From: Campylobacter jejuni
GTDB taxonomy: Bacteria; Campylobacterota; Campylobacteria; Campylobacterales; Campylobacteraceae
Direction: 5' to 3'
Assembly (NCBI RefSeq): GCF_002179165.1
Contig: NZ_NFNY01000015.1
Span: 1-64,000 of the forward strand
Length of the DNA stretch: 64,000 nucleotides
Shown: piece after piece, positions 63,625 to 64,000 of the stretch
How the letters are laid out: every line of letters begins with the position of its first letter
How positions within the stretch are numbered: the first letter of the stretch is position 1
Program-made: the position numbers and the translations under genes
The notes under the pieces: model-generated
Told to the model about the DNA's origin: nothing
The model's database searches: none
The model's input: only the letters and a program-made list of their open reading frames with translations

Positions 63625-64000
63625 ATGGTGCATGAAATTCAAAGAAATTTTTTACTTCCTAATACCACTCTTTTGGAAAATTTCCAAAAAGATGGAATTA
63701 TTTTTAAAATTTTTAAATGTGAGACTTTTTATACTAAAATAACACACAATCAAAATATAAAATTTCAAAATATTAATGATAGTTTTTACAAAATTACAAC
63801 GCTTGATAGTAGAATTTTAGAGCAAAATAAAGAAGAAAAAATCACTCAAAAAAATTATGAAAATGCTAAAAAAAAGCTTATACATAGAAGTATTAAAAAG
63901 AAGCGTTACGAATTTAAATTGTGTTCTTATAAAAGTTTAATTGATGTTTATGAAGAGCCTAAAATTTGTATTTTGAAAATATTTTTTTCTACTTTAGTAG
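63625..64000 (+). CDS. partial CYTH-like protein running off the window
   Basis: An open frame of 125 codons begins at ATG 63625, 45 bases after perR, and is cut by the right edge. It starts MVHEIQRNFLLPNTTLLENF, like the ExExK-type opening of CYTH/tunnel phosphatase proteins (usual EIERKFL), with the middle Glu and Lys replaced by Gln and Asn. It is Lys- and Asn-rich further on. The CYTH call is tentative because the diagnostic later strands lie outside. Confidence 0.5.
   Translation, partial: MVHEIQRNFLLPNTTLLENFQKDGIIFKIFKCETFYTKITHNQNIKFQNINDSFYKITTLDSRILEQNKEEKITQKNYENAKKKLIHRSIKKKRYEFKLCSYKSLIDVYEEPKICILKIFFSTLV

Noticed and set aside
1..64000. Phase-variable G tracts, CRISPR repeats, tRNA and rRNA genes
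   Set aside because: Reading through found no G or C run of eight or more, no regularly spaced repeats, and no cloverleaf-like or rRNA-like stretch. The absence of tRNA was judged by eye only.

Overview
The window is AT-rich, gene-dense DNA from a thermophilic Campylobacter of the C. jejuni / C. coli group. The basis is gene order: ilvE, tautomerase, bcp, queH, fabZ-lpxA-clpX-mreBC, carB, tal-serB-cheW-cheA-cheV, greA, lpxB, surE, modABC, bioFCAD, rplY-pth, lysA, pheA-hisC, fliFGH-dxs, perR. From memory this is the Cj0268c-Cj0322 stretch of C. jejuni NCTC 11168. Several proteins differ clearly from the NCTC 11168 versions I remember, and the cytolethal distending toxin resembles the C. coli type, so I do not name a species. 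No rRNA, tRNA, CRISPR array, insertion sequence or long G tract was seen.

Layout. 1-3244: minus-strand ilvE, an SPFH membrane protein and two small related membrane proteins. 3459-9554: plus-strand tautomerase, peroxiredoxin, QueH, lipid/lipid A genes, clpX and mreBC. 9555-10983: a decayed transporter and a Sel1-repeat gene. 11106-14895: carB and a YrdC/Sua5-like gene. 14892-22642: a long minus-strand run (lpxB, greA, phosphoesterase, cheV, cheA, cheW, serB, tal). 22783-35492: an accessory region between lpxB and surE holding zupT, the 3' fragment of a Res-like nuclease, an ATPase plus predicted nuclease pair, a complete type III restriction-modification system, a complete cdtABC toxin operon, a DUF817-like membrane protein and an intact glpT. 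35641-43739: surE, a frameshifted ThiF-like gene, a GNAT gene, a class D beta-lactamase, three genes of unknown function and the molybdate transporter. 43789-49721: biotin genes, with a Sel1-repeat gene inserted, and a paired SMR transporter. 49867-63579: rplY, pth, lptF/G, lysA, a HAD protein, pheA, hisC, a novel two-gene insert, fliF-fliG-fliH-dxs and perR. A partial CYTH-like gene runs off the right edge.

The most unusual items are: (i) the two genes between hisC and fliF. One is a clear paralogue of the N-terminal half of the FliF just downstream; the other is a secreted protein whose ends weakly resemble the FliF third ring domain. Together they look like a split FliF/YscJ-type ring pair. 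(ii) The ATPase/PD-(D/E)XK nuclease pair beside the type III R-M system, a candidate defence module. (iii) The cdt operon at an unexpected site. (iv) The absence of panBCD, which leaves the beta-lactamase start overlapping the end of an acetyltransferase gene.

Three genes are interrupted in a run of six A or T where one extra base would restore the frame. This could be real decay or a systematic homopolymer error in the assembly. All family and synteny statements come from reading and memory; no database search was run.
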